Source: JABSOG01 sp041583135
GTDB taxonomy: Bacteria; Pseudomonadota; Gammaproteobacteria; Enterobacterales; Alteromonadaceae
Assembly (NCBI GenBank): GCA_041583135.1
Contig: JBFHGJ010000017.1
Span: forward strand, 1-64,000
Direction: 5' to 3'
Length of the DNA stretch: 64,000 bases
A program made the position numbers and the translations under genes. The notes below the pieces were generated by a model, which was not told the origin of the DNA, made no database searches, and worked only from the letters and a program-made list of their open reading frames with translations. Positions within the stretch are counted from its first letter, which is position 1; each line of letters begins with the position of its first letter. Shown piece by piece: positions 62,936-64,000 of this stretch.

Positions 62936-64000
62936 ATGAAAGTCGGCGGCGTCTGTTTTTATTGTGTGAAAAAGCTATGGCAGCTCTGTGCTGCGCTCAT
63001 AGTCTTTATTGCCGTGGTCATTTCCATCTTAAAGTATACCTTGCCCTATGTTGACTCCTACCGCATCGACATTCAAGACTGGGTACGCCAAAGCTACAAT
63101 GCCGATGTGCAAATCGGCTCTATCAGTGCCGGTTGGGATGGTACAGGTCCTGCGGTCATTCTACAAAACCTCTCTTTAACGCCTACCGCCGCAGCCCCTT
63201 TGGATTTGGTGATCAAAGAAACCCGTATCAAGCTGGATTTTTGGCGTTCATTAAGCGAATGGCAACTCACATCTGATTATTTTGTCCTCGATGGCGCGGT
63301 CGCGGTAATTGATGCCAAAAGTTTGATCCGGGCGTCTGAAGGCCCGGAAGATGCGCCTTTTGTCGATGCCCTATCGACCTTGTTCTTAAGCCACCTCAAG
63401 CAGTTTTCTGTGGTTGACAGCGAAGTTAAACTCAACATGAGCGGCAGCGCCAGTCAGCAGCTGTCGATCGATCAGATCACCTGGTTTAACGACAACGAAC
63501 GCCATCAGGCGGTCGGCCGTTTTAAGGTGGGCGAGTTTGCCGCCAACTCGCTGTCTTTTGTGCTGGATTTGACCGGAACCCGCCGCAAAAATCTCGGTGG
63601 TCAGTTGTTTGTCGAAGCCACTGAGTTGGATATTTCTCCTTGGCTACATCAATTTGTCGCCGCCGATACCAAGGTGGAATATTCCAATATCAATTTTCGC
63701 GCTTGGGCCGATATCGATAGTGGGGTTTTTCAACAGGCGCAAATCGATCTAGGCGACAACCAGATCCAATGGCTGAAAAAACAAACCACCGAACAGCTCA
63801 ATTTCGGTCAAGGACAAATGCTGTGGAAGCCGTCACTGGCTGGCTGGGAAGTGAGCAGCAATGACATTCACTTCGTCTTTGGCGATACCCAGTGGCCAAG
63901 CATTCATTTTAACCTCAAGAAACAGGGCAGCCTGTTTGATTTCTATTTCAGTCAGTGGTCGGTGGGTGAGTCGCTTAAACTGTTGTCTTTGGTTGATCTT
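62936..64000 (+). CDS. yhdP: AsmA-like lipid-transport protein YhdP, N-terminal part
   Basis: The ATG at 62936 opens a frame that runs 355 codons to the window end without a stop. There is one N-terminal membrane helix (about residues 15-35) followed by the start of a large periplasmic beta-groove repeat (YVDSYRIDIQDWVRQ, IGSISAGWDGTGP, LQNLSLTP), as in YhdP of the AsmA/DUF3971 family. In E. coli YhdP (over 1200 residues) moves phospholipid to the outer membrane with TamB and YdbH. It follows rng by 88 bases, the usual neighbour order. The rest lies outside the window. Confidence 0.92.
   Translation, partial: MKVGGVCFYCVKKLWQLCAALIVFIAVVISILKYTLPYVDSYRIDIQDWVRQSYNADVQIGSISAGWDGTGPAVILQNLSLTPTAAAPLDLVIKETRIKLDFWRSLSEWQLTSDYFVLDGAVAVIDAKSLIRASEGPEDAPFVDALSTLFLSHLKQFSVVDSEVKLNMSGSASQQLSIDQITWFNDNERHQAVGRFKVGEFAANSLSFVLDLTGTRRKNLGGQLFVEATELDISPWLHQFVAADTKVEYSNINFRAWADIDSGVFQQAQIDLGDNQIQWLKKQTTEQLNFGQGQMLWKPSLAGWEVSSNDIHFVFGDTQWPSIHFNLKKQGSLFDFYFSQWSVGESLKLLSLVDL

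Overview
The window reads as a chromosomal segment of a marine-type gammaproteobacterium of the Alteromonadales (Colwellia / Shewanella / Pseudoalteromonas-like). The support is a complete MSHA pilus locus running from csrD (mshH) into mreBCD-maf-rng-yhdP, an arrangement typical of that order, together with E. coli-like narXL/narGHJI and ubiTUV genes. The genus cannot be fixed from this sequence. I see no rRNA, tRNA, CRISPR array, insertion sequence or phage gene.

Layout. (1) 1-5213, minus strand: a giant exported RHS/YD-repeat protein with an N-terminal leucine-rich repeat domain and a strong promoter; its variable C-terminal tip lies outside the window. (2) 5.4-34.9 kb: an anaerobic-respiration region. 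It holds moaA-mobA-moaBCDE (molybdenum cofactor), moeA with narL, narK, narX, narGHJI (membrane-bound nitrate reductase), a cytoplasmic PpiC-type isomerase and a small unknown protein, a thiamine-diphosphate decarboxylase, nrdG-nrdD (oxygen-independent ribonucleotide reductase), ubiT and ubiUV (oxygen-independent ubiquinone synthesis), a small unknown protein, modABC (molybdate import), a frameshifted HxlR regulator and a Nudix/winged-helix regulator. (3) 35.0-58.2 kb: csrD and the msh genes for the type IV MSHA pilus, ending in two different mshQ-like tip/adhesin genes. (4) 58.4-64.0 kb: mreBCD, maf, rng and the start of yhdP.

How it fits together. Molybdate imported by ModABC and cofactor built by Moa/Mob/MoeA supply NarG. 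NarK exchanges nitrate and nitrite. NarX/NarL sense nitrate. UbiTUV makes quinone for NarI without oxygen, and NrdDG makes dNTPs without oxygen. Three 16-base NarL-type palindromes (before moaA, between narL and narK, before narG) and FNR-type palindromes (before narK, before narG, and two between the decarboxylase and nrdG) suggest one nitrate/anoxia regulon. The narG promoter is a textbook class II FNR arrangement. The pilus part carries a c-di-GMP theme: a degenerate GGDEF/EAL protein (CsrD) followed by MshE with an intact MshEN-type N-terminus.

Most worth a second look: the LRR-RHS protein, a candidate molybdenum-cofactor riboswitch before moaA, the two divergent MshQ proteins (one with a duplicated N-terminal module), the FNR-flanked decarboxylase, the two small unknown genes in the anaerobic region, and the broken hxlR.
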